Assembly (NCBI GenBank): GCA_015493685.1
Contig: WGCS01000016.1
Location: forward strand, 1-36,820
Source of the DNA: Bacteroidales bacterium
GTDB lineage: Bacteria; Bacteroidota; Bacteroidia; Bacteroidales; UBA1556
Direction of reading: 5' to 3'
DNA length: 36,820 nucleotides
In this document: positions 1-8,024 of the stretch, piece after piece
Layout: every line of letters starts with the position of its first letter
How positions within the stretch are numbered: position 1 is the first letter of the stretch
Translations under genes and position numbers: made by a program
The notes under the pieces: generated by a model
What the model saw: the letters and a program-made list of their open reading frames with translations, nothing else
What the model was told of the DNA's origin: nothing
The model's database searches: none

Positions 1-338
1 ACAAGGCAAAAGTAATCGATAAAAGGGCGATTTTCATAGTACTTACACCTATATTTATAGGTAATTTACCTATTAAGTAGAATTTGATATAAGCCTTTGA
101 TTTAGCCCTAGGTTTACTTTCTGCTGACGACGCCAACCTTCGCCTATTAATTTGATTTACAAGCATATTAGGCAACACAAAGAGATTTAGTAAAGTATAA
201 TAGGAAACTTTAATGAGCCTTTTGGGAAAGATTTCATATCGCAATGGAGCTATTCTGCCTTCCATACATCCTCACAAAAGAATAAGGTAGCGGATATTTC
301 TAAATCCATTTAGGGTATGCTTAACAATAATCTTAAAA
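1..338. other. Non-coding leader or remnant region
   Basis: No convincing gene is seen. A minus-strand match to TAnnTTTG lies near positions 9-16 (CAAAAGTA on the plus strand) and could drive a gene that lies left of the window. On the plus strand, codons from 194 to the TAG at 311-313 stay open for 39 codons with plausible protein-like composition, but there is no ATG and the frame is closed upstream by TAA at 191-193. It is either chance or a decayed fragment. Confidence 0.4.
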
Positions 339-380
339 AAAAGCCTTAATTATTGGCTTACACCAACAATTAAGGCTTTT
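339..380 (-). terminator. Rho-independent terminator of the DEAD-box helicase gene
   Basis: A perfect 13-bp inverted repeat (339-351 with 368-380) is extended past one mismatch by 4 bp (353-356 with 363-366), leaving a 6-nt loop. On the minus strand the hairpin is followed by a U run (A run at 335-338 on the plus strand). It lies 40 bp past the helicase stop. The AT-rich flanks could let it act in both directions. Confidence 0.85.
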
Positions 381-420
381 ATTAAAATGTTCACAGCTTA
401 CAAGCTAAGACACAGTATTA

Positions 421-2253
421 CTACCATTGTTTTTTAGCACGTCTTTGTTTAGAGCTCTCTTTTCTTTTCTTGTCTCCACCATAGTTTTTACTACTTCCAC
501 CATAGTTATTGCCAGAACTTTTTCTACGATCAAATCGATCTCCTTGACCTCTATGCGGTTTCTTATCCTGTTTTGGACTATTTGAAATCTCTACACTAAC
601 TATTTCATCTTGAAATGAAAGTCCGTTAACGCCCTCCATTACTTGCTGAGAATACTTACTATCCACTTCAAAGAATGAAAATTTCTTAAGAATTTCAATT
701 TGTCCAATCTCAACACTTAAACCGGGAGTTGCCTTATTGATTAAGCCAATAATAGCACCGGGATTGGCATGAGTTTTAGATCCAACATTAATATGAAAAC
801 GAGTAAAATCACGATCTGAATGAGACCTCCGTTTACCTTCATTCCTACCGCCTTCTCTACCGCCTTCTCTATCTCTGTCTCTACCCCTGTCTCTATTTCT
901 TCCTCTACCTTCATCATTCGCCCTAGATACATTATTTAAATCTTGGGCATTTTTATAATATTCCAAGAATCGATTAAACTCAATAGAGATAAACCTTTTA
1001 ATGATTTCTTCTTTACTCATCCATTCAAGTTTTGAGTAAATAGCATCCATAAAAGAATCAATATCGCTATTGGTAAGATCAACATTTTCCATATTGGCAA
1101 CCAAGTTAAAGAGTTGTTTTTCACAAATCTCACGACCATTGGGAACCATTTTCTTAATAAAGCTTTTACCAATTAGTTTCTCAATATCTCTAATCTTTCT
1201 ATTTTCTCTATTGTGAGTAATAGAAACACTAATGCCATCTTTACCTGCTCTACCTGTTCTACCTGAACGATGTACATATATTTCCGGATCGTCAGGCAAG
1301 CTATAATTGATAACATGGGTTAAATCAGTAACATCCAAGCCTCTGGCAGCAACATCGGTAGCTACTAGTATCTGTAAATTTCTTACTCTAAAACGCTTCA
1401 TTACATGTTCACGTTGCGCTTGAGAAAGATCGCCATGCAAAGCATCAGCGTTATAATTGTCTTTGATTAATTTGTCGGCGATATCCTTTGCTTCACGACG
1501 CGTACGGCAGAATACAATGGCATAAATCTTAGGATTCATATCGGCGACTCTTTTCAGAACCGCATATTTGTCTCTTGCATTTACCTGATAATAATGGTGC
1601 ACAATATTATCGGCTCCCATATTCGCTTTTGCTACTGATATTCGTTTTGGATTAGTCATGTAATCCTTACTAATTCTAAGTATCTCTTTGGGTAAAGTAG
1701 CTGAGAACAATAAAGTTTGGCGGGTCTCCGGAGTAGTTTCCAATATTCCATCCAAATCATCTTTAAAACCCATATTTAGCATCTCATCAGCTTCGTCTAA
1801 AACGAGCCACTTAATTTCTTTAAGATTTAACTTCCTTCTTTTTATCAAATCCAAAAGACGACCCGGAGTTCCCACAACGATATGAACACCATTTTTAAGT
1901 GCTTTCAGTTGAGGCTCTATGCTTGCTCCACCATATACAGGAATAATTTTAATGCCTTTGATATTTGCAGCATATTTCTGCAAATCTTTGGTTATTTGTA
2001 TAGCTAATTCACGCGTTGGAGACATAACCATCGCTTGTATTGCTTTATTATCTACATCTATTTGATCTAAAATTGGTAAGCCAAAAGCCGCAGTTTTCCC
2101 TGTTCCGGTTTGAGCATTAGCAATTAAATCGTCGCGCGACGATAAAATAAATGGAATACACTCCTCTTGTATTGGAGTGGCTTGCTGAAACCCTAATTCT
2201 GTTACGGCTTCTACAATTTCTGGCTTTAAACCAGTTTCTTTAAATGATATCAT
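421..2253 (-). CDS. DEAD-box ATP-dependent RNA helicase with DbpA-like RNA-binding domain
   Basis: This is a 610-residue RNA helicase of the DEAD family, expected to remodel RNA duplexes in the cytoplasm (ribosome assembly, mRNA turnover or cold adaptation). Visible motifs are Q-motif region 'ATPIQ' (25-29), Walker A AQTGTGKT (47-54), DEAD (153-156), SAT (184-186), ARGLD (303-307) and HRSGRTGRAG (328-337). An Arg/Asp/Gly-rich linker (about 448-485) precedes a DbpA-type RNA-binding fold (about 490-565), and the C-terminus is a basic, Gly/Lys-rich tail. The ATG at 2251-2253 is chosen; the frame stays open to a GTG at 2274, but the extra residues are not family-like. It is monocistronic, with its own promoter at 2337-2366 and terminator at 339-380. 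DeaD/CsdA-like is the best analogy, but the exact orthologue is not certain. Confidence 0.95.
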   Translation of the reverse strand: MISFKETGLKPEIVEAVTELGFQQATPIQEECIPFILSSRDDLIANAQTGTGKTAAFGLPILDQIDVDNKAIQAMVMSPTRELAIQITKDLQKYAANIKGIKIIPVYGGASIEPQLKALKNGVHIVVGTPGRLLDLIKRRKLNLKEIKWLVLDEADEMLNMGFKDDLDGILETTPETRQTLLFSATLPKEILRISKDYMTNPKRISVAKANMGADNIVHHYYQVNARDKYAVLKRVADMNPKIYAIVFCRTRREAKDIADKLIKDNYNADALHGDLSQAQREHVMKRFRVRNLQILVATDVAARGLDVTDLTHVINYSLPDDPEIYVHRSGRTGRAGKDGISVSITHNRENRKIRDIEKLIGKSFIKKMVPNGREICEKQLFNLVANMENVDLTNSDIDSFMDAIYSKLEWMSKEEIIKRFISIEFNRFLEYYKNAQDLNNVSRANDEGRGRNRDRGRDRDREGGREGGRNEGKRRSHSDRDFTRFHINVGSKTHANPGAIIGLINKATPGLSVEIGQIEILKKFSFFEVDSKYSQQVMEGVNGLSFQDEIVSVEISNSPKQDKKPHRGQGDRFDRRKSSGNNYGGSSKNYGGDKKRKESSKQRRAKKQW

Positions 2254-2336
2254 ATATAAAAATGAGAATAACACCAGGCTAAATAATCTGTAAGATATTA
2301 ATTTATAAAGCTTAACCCAGTATTAAAATTAGGCGG

Positions 2337-2366
2337 CAAAAGTACGCTTATTTTACTTACCATCAA
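2337..2366 (-). promoter_or_regulatory. Bacteroidota-type promoter of the helicase gene
   Basis: On the minus strand TACTTTTG (plus 2337-2344) matches the -7 consensus TAnnTTTG. A TTG (plus 2364-2366) lies 19 bp upstream as the -33 element. Transcription would start near 2330, giving a leader of about 75 nt before the ATG at 2253. Confidence 0.7.
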
Positions 2367-2400
2367 CATTAAAGAATAATTGCTCTTTTTTGCTCATTTG

Positions 2401-2433
2401 TTTGCATATCCATTCCGTTTTTTTGTAACTTGC
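2401..2433 (+). promoter_or_regulatory. Possible promoter of the HMG-CoA lyase-like gene
   Basis: TTTG at 2401-2404 is followed after 21 bp by TAACTTGC at 2426-2433, a one-base-short variant of the TAnnTTTG element. The position suits the ATG at 2463. The match is imperfect. Confidence 0.4.
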
Positions 2434-2462
2434 GGAGTAATTAACTCTAAGTCCTTTTCATC

Positions 2463-3314
2463 ATGATAAAAATAATTGAATCTCCCAGAGACGGCATGCA
2501 GGGCATAAAGACTTTTATCCCCACAGCCTTAAAAGTAAAATTTATTAACGCACTTCTCAAAGTAGGTTTTCATACCTTAGATTTTGGCAGCTTTGTATCT
2601 CCTAAGGCCATTCCTCAGCTAGCCGACACAGCTCAAGTATTACAACAGCTCAACCTAAGTAATACAAACACCAAACTTTTAGCTATTGTTGCCAATGTTA
2701 AAGGAGGTGAAATAGCAGCTTCCTACCCTGAAATTCATTATTTGGGTTTCCCTTTTTCTATTTCTCGCACTTTCTCCGAGCTGAATATCAATGCCAATAT
2801 ATGGAAAGCCTATCACACGATTAATCGACTTATGGAAATTTGCGATAAAAATAATAAAGAACTTGTACTATATATCTCCATGGCATTTGGAAATCCCTAT
2901 GGAGACCGCTGGAGTCCTGAAATTTTACAACGTTGGGTTGATATATTAAATCAAAGAGGAGTTCGTATTATCGCACTCTCCGATACTATTGGGATTGGCA
3001 ATCCCATTCACATTGGAAATGCATTTAAAGCAGTGGTAACTCAATTTCCTGACATTGAATTTGGAGCTCATTTACATACAACGCCACAAAACTGGTATAC
3101 GAATGTAAATGCCGCTTACGAGAATGGATGCCGTAGATTTGATACTGTAATCAATGGACTTGGTGGTTGCCCAATGTCGCAACGACAAATGGTAGGTAAT
3201 CTACCCACATCAAATCTAAAACAATACCTACTGGAAAAAAATAACTATTGCAGATTAGATATGGCCGCACTTTATGAAGCTCAAAGGATAGCAAAAGAAG
3301 TTTATCCGAGCTAA
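2463..3314 (+). CDS. Hydroxymethylglutaryl-CoA lyase-like enzyme (HMGL/DRE-TIM family)
   Basis: This 283-residue TIM-barrel aldolase-type lyase would cleave an HMG-CoA-like acyl-CoA (leucine or ketone-body catabolism) in the cytoplasm. The N-terminus has the metal/substrate-site signature SPRDGMQ (Arg9, Asp10). SFVSPKAIPQ follows, then LSDTIG, the metal-ligand pair in GAHLH, and NGLGGCPM with the catalytic-loop Cys and the downstream Asn (VGN). Compared with human HMGCL, the glutamate before SFVSPK (Glu72) is an aspartate (TLDFGSF). The usual CPYEG is NPYGD, and HDTYGQ is replaced by HTTPQN. These changes mark a distinct subfamily, so substrate identity is less sure than fold. It is a single gene, convergent with tex; the two stop codons overlap at 3311-3314. 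Confidence 0.85.
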   Translation: MIKIIESPRDGMQGIKTFIPTALKVKFINALLKVGFHTLDFGSFVSPKAIPQLADTAQVLQQLNLSNTNTKLLAIVANVKGGEIAASYPEIHYLGFPFSISRTFSELNINANIWKAYHTINRLMEICDKNNKELVLYISMAFGNPYGDRWSPEILQRWVDILNQRGVRIIALSDTIGIGNPIHIGNAFKAVVTQFPDIEFGAHLHTTPQNWYTNVNAAYENGCRRFDTVINGLGGCPMSQRQMVGNLPTSNLKQYLLEKNNYCRLDMAALYEAQRIAKEVYPS

Positions 3315-5425
3315 TCGATAAGACTAAACTGAATTCTCTTTTTCTCCAAATCCACACTTAAGACAGTAACTTCCACTTTTTGGCTCAGGCTTACAACTTC
3401 GTGTGGGTCACTAACAAAACCTTGTTTTAATTTACTAATATGCACCAAGCCATCTTGATGCACTCCCACATCAACAAAGGCACCAAAAGCAGTAATATTA
3501 GTAATAATACCGGGAAGCTTCATTCCAACAACCAAATCTGCAGGAATTTTTACTTTTTTATCAAATTCAAAAGCTTCCATCTTTTTCCTTGGGTCACGAC
3601 TCGGCTTTTGCAACTCCTGCAGAATATCATTTATCGTAAATATCCCTACTTGATCACCAATATAATCTTCTGCTTTTATTGACGCTATCTTTTCCGTCGC
3701 CAATAAAAGCTCCTCAACACTTAAGCCATTTGCCTTGGCAATTTTCCGCACCACAAAATACGATTCCGGATGTACAGCAGTATTATCCAGCGGGTTTTTA
3801 AAGCCCGCTATTCGAATAAAACCTGCAGCCTGTTCATAGGCTTTCTCACCAAATCCACTTACTTTAAGTAATTGCTCTCTGCTTTCAAAAGGCCCATTTG
3901 CCTCCCTATATTCAATAATCTTTTTAGCCTGGTTGCGTCCTATTCCTGCTATATATTGCAAAAGTTCTTTACTGGCAGTATTCAGCTCCACGCCCACATT
4001 ATTTACCACACTAGCAACCACTTCTTCTAATTTACGCTGCAATTTTTTTTGATCCACATCATGTTGATATTGCCCCACACCAATAGCTTTAGGCTCTATT
4101 TTCAATAATTCCGCCAAAGGGTCCATCATTCTCCTTCCAATGGAAACAGCCCCACGAACAGTAATATCGTAATTAGGAAACTCTTCACGAGCCAGCGCAC
4201 TTGCCGAATATACCGATGCTCCGTTCTCATTAACCATTACAGCCACAAGCTTCCTATTAAAATGAATACTATGCACCATAATCTCAGTCTCACGTCCTGC
4301 CGTACCATTTCCTATGGCAATAGCTTCAACATGATACATATCCACCAAATGAATCAACTTCTTTTTGGCTGTTTTAACATCACGTTGTGGAGGATGAGGA
4401 TAAATAGTCTCATTATGCAACAATTTGCCTTGAGCATCCAATACCACAATCTTACAGCCACTTTTAAAGCCCGGATCGATGGCCATGGTAATTTTCTGCC
4501 CCATGGGACTTGTCATTAATAATTGTCGTAGATTCTGTGCAAAAATAGCAATTGCCTTCTCGTCTGCTTTCTCTTTTAAATACTTTCTGTATTCGGTTTC
4601 CATTGCAGGCAGCAGCAATCTTTTGTAACTCTCTTTTATCGCTCTACGCACTTCCTCAGCACTTGCCGATTCCGACTTAATAATCGACTGCTCTATTAAG
4701 GTCAAAGCCTCCTGCTCATCAGGGATAATTTTAAGTTTTAATACACCTTCTTTCTCACCTCTGAAAAGTGCTAATAAACGGTGACTCGGAGCTCTATACC
4801 CTGCCTCTTCCCATTTATAATAAGCTGAATACTTATGCTCTTTATCTTCTCCTTTATTATTCTTTTTGGCCTTTATCATCGCCTTCCGCTGCCACAATTT
4901 CCGCATGCTCTTACGAATATATTGCCGCTCACTGATCCATTCTGCCATAATATCTATAGCACCATCAATGGCCTCTTCAGCATTATCAATTTCTTTATGC
5001 CTCGTATATTGTTCTGCTTTAAAATAAAATTCAGGACTATTCTGCCCCATAATCATCTTTGCCAAAGGCTCCAATCCTCTTTCTCTTGCTACCGATGCCC
5101 TGGTTTTTCGCTTTGGCTTAAAAGGAAGATAAATATCCTCAACTTCAGCCAGTACTTTTGCTGAAATAATTTTTTGTTTAAGTTCAGTAGTGAGTTTTGC
5201 TTGCTTGGCAATGCTTTCCAACACATATTGCTTTCGTTTTTCCAGCTCCTTATAACTCACTAATGCATCGTTAATGCTAGCGATATCAAGTTCATCAAGT
5301 CCATGGGTAAATTCTTTTCTATAGCGCGCAATAAAAGGAATACTTGCCCCTTCTTCAAGCAACTGAACACATCCCCTCACTGCCGCAACAGACTTATTTA
5401 ATTCCTTTGAAATACTCTCTATCAT
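3311..5425 (-). CDS. tex: Tex-family RNA-binding transcription accessory protein
   Basis: Tex is a cytoplasmic nucleic-acid-binding protein linked to transcription and RNA metabolism. This 704-residue copy is full length for the family. The N-terminal helical Tex domain contains GASIPFIARYRKE (about 27-39). A YqgF/RNase-H-like domain begins around the AIDPGFKSG motif (about 316-324). Helix-hairpin-helix repeats follow ('LLQYIAGIGRNQAKKI' and 'LLKVSGFGEKAYEQAAGFIR'). A C-terminal S1 domain (about 636-702) contains GIITNITAFGAFVDVG and DGLVHISKL. The ATG at 5423-5425 gives the conserved N-terminus. It starts 24 bp after the luxE-like gene with no separate promoter visible, so the two are probably co-transcribed. 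An A8 run (plus 4043-4050) encodes Lys-Lys and looks ordinary. Confidence 0.95.
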   Translation of the reverse strand: MIESISKELNKSVAAVRGCVQLLEEGASIPFIARYRKEFTHGLDELDIASINDALVSYKELEKRKQYVLESIAKQAKLTTELKQKIISAKVLAEVEDIYLPFKPKRKTRASVARERGLEPLAKMIMGQNSPEFYFKAEQYTRHKEIDNAEEAIDGAIDIMAEWISERQYIRKSMRKLWQRKAMIKAKKNNKGEDKEHKYSAYYKWEEAGYRAPSHRLLALFRGEKEGVLKLKIIPDEQEALTLIEQSIIKSESASAEEVRRAIKESYKRLLLPAMETEYRKYLKEKADEKAIAIFAQNLRQLLMTSPMGQKITMAIDPGFKSGCKIVVLDAQGKLLHNETIYPHPPQRDVKTAKKKLIHLVDMYHVEAIAIGNGTAGRETEIMVHSIHFNRKLVAVMVNENGASVYSASALAREEFPNYDITVRGAVSIGRRMMDPLAELLKIEPKAIGVGQYQHDVDQKKLQRKLEEVVASVVNNVGVELNTASKELLQYIAGIGRNQAKKIIEYREANGPFESREQLLKVSGFGEKAYEQAAGFIRIAGFKNPLDNTAVHPESYFVVRKIAKANGLSVEELLLATEKIASIKAEDYIGDQVGIFTINDILQELQKPSRDPRKKMEAFEFDKKVKIPADLVVGMKLPGIITNITAFGAFVDVGVHQDGLVHISKLKQGFVSDPHEVVSLSQKVEVTVLSVDLEKKRIQFSLID

Positions 5426-5449
5426 AACTATATAAATAACAATACTAAA

Positions 5450-6460
5450 CTAATCCATCTGTACCAATAAATTACAACCTCTCACTTCGGCACTATCAAA
5501 ACGACCTAATATCTCAAAACTGCCATTTTTATTCCTTCTGCCTAAATCTTGGGTAGCAATAAAAGCACAAGAATATAAATTATATAAGTCAATACAATTA
5601 ATACCACCACTTTTTTGTCCCTGCAATAAGCTAAGAGGATCGTTGGTATCACGAATAAGAACTCGCTGCCATGGTGGAGCATAAAACAAGCCTTCTCCTT
5701 TTGAATAGGCTTGCGACATTAATTCTGTCATCCCATATTCAGAATGAACATATTCAACCCCAAAGGATTTTTTTAGAATACTATGCAATTCGCTTCGCAG
5801 CAACTCTTTACGCTTCCCTTTCATTCCTCCTGTTTCCATAACTATCAAATCAGGAAAATAAATTTTAAAAAGTTCTGCAAATTCAAGTAGTGCAAAGCTC
5901 ACCCCCAACAAAAGCACTTTTCTGCCTTTCTGTCTTAAAGAAATAAGCTGTTGATATAATTCTTGATAATTGTAGAGGTAAAAACCACTCTCTGAATAGT
6001 TCGACCGGGCGATAAAATCCTCTGCCATTAGAATCAACGACGAGCCTTCTCTTTCAAGGTAGGAGGGCAACAAAGCAAGCACCGTAAATTCACTTATGGG
6101 ACCATAAAAATATTCAAAAGAACTATTATACGCTTCTCTATAGAGTGCCAATTCTTTAACATAATGTTTAGAGGGAATCATTCCGGTAGTTCCACTACTA
6201 CTAAAAACAAGCTCACCATCGCCCTGAAACGATTTTATTTTATGTGATTTAAAAAGTGAAATAGGTAAAAATGGAATATCAGTATAAGACTTAATATCAG
6301 CAGGTTTACACTTTAAGAAATCAACCCATTGCCTATAGATAGAATTATGCTTATACTGAAAATAAAATACTGCTAATGCCGTTGTATTAAAGTCTCTTTC
6401 CGATTGGAGGTGAGCCAGCATTTGCTTAATCTTATTCTCTGAATACATAATTTTTAGCAT
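5450..6460 (-). CDS. LuxE-like acyl-protein synthetase/adenylate-forming enzyme
   Basis: This 336-residue protein resembles the LuxE acyl-protein synthetase family, which activates a carboxylic acid with ATP and passes the acyl group on. The ATP-binding signature SSSGTTG is at 87-93. METGGMKGKRKE (208-219), HSEYGMTEL (239-247), TQDLG (303-307) and GRFDSAEVRGCNL (319-331) follow the order of ANL-type motifs A4-A8. No LuxC acyl-CoA reductase, acyl carrier protein or luciferase gene lies nearby, so this is a solo member whose acceptor is unknown. The start is the ATG at 6460; an alternative ATG is at 6448. The promoter at 6496-6524 gives a leader of about 30 nt. It is upstream of tex in one transcription unit. 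Confidence 0.75.
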   Translation of the reverse strand: MLKIMYSENKIKQMLAHLQSERDFNTTALAVFYFQYKHNSIYRQWVDFLKCKPADIKSYTDIPFLPISLFKSHKIKSFQGDGELVFSSSGTTGMIPSKHYVKELALYREAYNSSFEYFYGPISEFTVLALLPSYLEREGSSLILMAEDFIARSNYSESGFYLYNYQELYQQLISLRQKGRKVLLLGVSFALLEFAELFKIYFPDLIVMETGGMKGKRKELLRSELHSILKKSFGVEYVHSEYGMTELMSQAYSKGEGLFYAPPWQRVLIRDTNDPLSLLQGQKSGGINCIDLYNLYSCAFIATQDLGRRNKNGSFEILGRFDSAEVRGCNLLVQMD

Positions 6461-6478
6461 TTATTAAATTAAAAACAT

Positions 6479-6486
6479 TAATTTTG
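6479..6486 (+). promoter_or_regulatory. -7 element of the lipoprotein gene promoter
   Basis: TAATTTTG matches TAnnTTTG on the plus strand, with a predicted start near 6493 and the ATG at 6510. No clear TTG is found 17-23 bp upstream. It faces the minus-strand -7 element at 6496-6503 across only 9 bp. Confidence 0.55.
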
Positions 6487-6495
6487 CACAAAGCG

Positions 6496-6524
6496 CAAAG
6501 ATACTATCTATGAAGATACCTCAA
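6496..6524 (-). promoter_or_regulatory. Promoter of the luxE-like/tex unit
   Basis: On the minus strand TATCTTTG (plus 6496-6503) is a perfect TAnnTTTG -7 element, and TTG (plus 6522-6524) lies 18 bp upstream. The -33 element falls inside the first codons of the oppositely oriented lipoprotein gene. Confidence 0.65.
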
Positions 6525-7040
6525 CCAAATATATTATGGTTAAAATACATCCTCCTATGGGCAGCAATCACCCTGTCACTTAGCTCATGTATCAAACACA
6601 AAGTATATCCGGTAATTCCACATATAGAATACAAAAGCCTTATTAAAATACCAACGAGTACAGGAATTGATGATAAGGCAGATTTTACGATTACTTTTAC
6701 CGATGGGGATGGAGATATAGGATTAAAGATCAATGACACGCTCCCACCATACAATGTTAATGGTGATTATTACTATAACTTTTTAATTCATTATTTTGAA
6801 CTTCAAAATGATAGCTTTGTGGAAGTAAAACTACCCTTTACTTTTAACGCACGGATACCTTATGTAAAAGATAAGCTCACGGATAGAGGTATTAAAGGAG
6901 AAATAGAAATCAATCTTTTTATTAATAATATTAACTCTAGCAGTGACAGCATCCGTTTTACAGCACAAATAATAGATCGCGCATTACACAAAAGTAATAT
7001 TATCACTACTCCTTCTATTTATATAAAAAAACACCTTTAG
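6510..7040 (+). CDS. Small secreted lipoprotein of unknown function
   Basis: This 176-residue protein has a hydrophobic signal segment (about 11-23) ending in a lipobox-like SLSSC with Cys27, so it is probably lipidated and anchored in the envelope. The mature part is beta-rich and contains an acidic FTDGDGDIGL segment. That segment resembles the D-G-D-G-D-I-G-L motif common in Bacteroidota surface lipoproteins. I recognise no enzymatic motif. It is a single gene with its own -7 element at 6479-6486 and diverges from the luxE-like gene; 381 bp of non-coding DNA follow. The start is ATG 6510. Confidence 0.7.
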   Translation: MKIPQPNILWLKYILLWAAITLSLSSCIKHKVYPVIPHIEYKSLIKIPTSTGIDDKADFTITFTDGDGDIGLKINDTLPPYNVNGDYYYNFLIHYFELQNDSFVEVKLPFTFNARIPYVKDKLTDRGIKGEIEINLFINNINSSSDSIRFTAQIIDRALHKSNIITTPSIYIKKHL

Positions 7041-7421
7041 CCCGGTTTATGAAACACAAGAAGGCAGAATGACATCTATTCTCAAAATTATTTAGCCATC
7101 ATATAGTTCATTTTAAAAGTTAAATAAATTGATAATCGTGTTTTTATCGGACAGTAATGTATAATAATAAGTAACTAAATCATTTGTAGAATTAACATCA
7201 AGTTAACAAACAAATTCTTCTTATGCGATTTTAACGTATTAATTAGCACTCATCCCAAACAAGGACACATAAAAAACCAGCTAAATAAAATGACATTTAT
7301 GCTATCCTAAATCTTTCCAATTCTCCAGGCCTCTATTTCTCAACTCCCCCATCAAGTATATCATAATTATTCATAATTTTGCAGCCAATCGCTATAAATA
7401 TATAATCTGATAATTTTTAAT
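7041..7421. other. Intergenic region ahead of the export cluster
   Basis: No gene is seen in these 381 bp. The only recognisable element is the -7 box TAATTTTG at 7374-7381 near the right end. No clear terminator for the lipoprotein gene is visible. Confidence 0.5.
7374..7381 (+). promoter_or_regulatory. -7 element for the outer-membrane protein/TolC unit
   Basis: TAATTTTG matches TAnnTTTG and is followed by GCAG. The predicted start near 7388 leaves a leader of about 34 nt before the ATG at 7422. No TTG is seen at the -33 spacing. Confidence 0.5.
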
Positions 7422-8018
7422 ATGCAAAAATTCATAGTTTTATTCTTTCTACTTTTTGGGGCGAGCCAATATTCTTATGCCCAATACCAAATGAGTATTA
7501 CTGGAAATTATAATCTGCCACAATCTGATGATTTTAAGAATAACTTTAAGAATGGTTTGGGAGGAACGGGTGAACTATTTTATTTTTTTAAAGAATCAGG
7601 CTTTAGTGCATCACTAAAATTTGGACTTAGTGGTTTCAGAGGTACTGAAGAAACAGAAGCTGCACTACAAGACTCTAATGCTACTGTTAATGATTATAGC
7701 TATAAAATTAACTATTATAACTTTCCACTATTTCTTTCAGCAAATTACACTTTCTTTCACCGGAAAAAGTTTAATATTCACCTTGGACTAGGGCTAGGAG
7801 GAATATTTATGGAACATAAAGAAAAGCAAATAGGTAAATACACCTCCAGTACAAGGAGCAAAGAGTATAATGAGTTTGCAATATATCCATCGTTGGGTAT
7901 TTCTTATGAGCTTGCAAAAGATATTTCTTTACTAATAAAGGGAGGATACAATATGACTTTAGGAGAAAGGCAACTAAAGTATATAGAACTAAACACTGGG
8001 ATAATCTATAAAATCTAA
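7422..8018 (+). CDS. Small outer-membrane beta-barrel protein
   Basis: This 198-residue protein begins with a signal peptide (about 1-20, ending SYAQ). Alternating aromatic/polar strands follow, typical of a small 8-stranded PorT/OmpW-like barrel ('FSASLKFGLSGF', 'INYYNFPLFLSANYTFF', 'FNIHLGLGLGGIFME', 'EFAIYPSLGISYELA'). It ends in a strand with aromatic/hydrophobic residues (NTGIIYKI). Its stop is 6 bp before the TolC-like gene, so the two are very likely one operon. It may be an accessory outer-membrane component of the export system, but no function can be assigned from sequence. Confidence 0.75.
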   Translation: MQKFIVLFFLLFGASQYSYAQYQMSITGNYNLPQSDDFKNNFKNGLGGTGELFYFFKESGFSASLKFGLSGFRGTEETEAALQDSNATVNDYSYKINYYNFPLFLSANYTFFHRKKFNIHLGLGLGGIFMEHKEKQIGKYTSSTRSKEYNEFAIYPSLGISYELAKDISLLIKGGYNMTLGERQLKYIELNTGIIYKI

Positions 8019-8024
8019 TAAACA

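Noticed and set aside
194-313. 39 open codons on the plus strand in the left-edge non-coding region
   Set aside because: No ATG, closed directly upstream by TAA, and no recognisable family. Kept only as a remark in the region entry.
2254-2274. N-terminal extension of the helicase to a GTG
   Set aside because: The extra seven residues are not family-like, and an ATG at 2253 gives the expected start.
4043-4050. A8 run (minus strand) in tex as a second slippage site
   Set aside because: It encodes conserved-looking Lys-Lys in the middle of an intact domain, with no reason to produce a truncated product. Such runs are common in A-rich genes.
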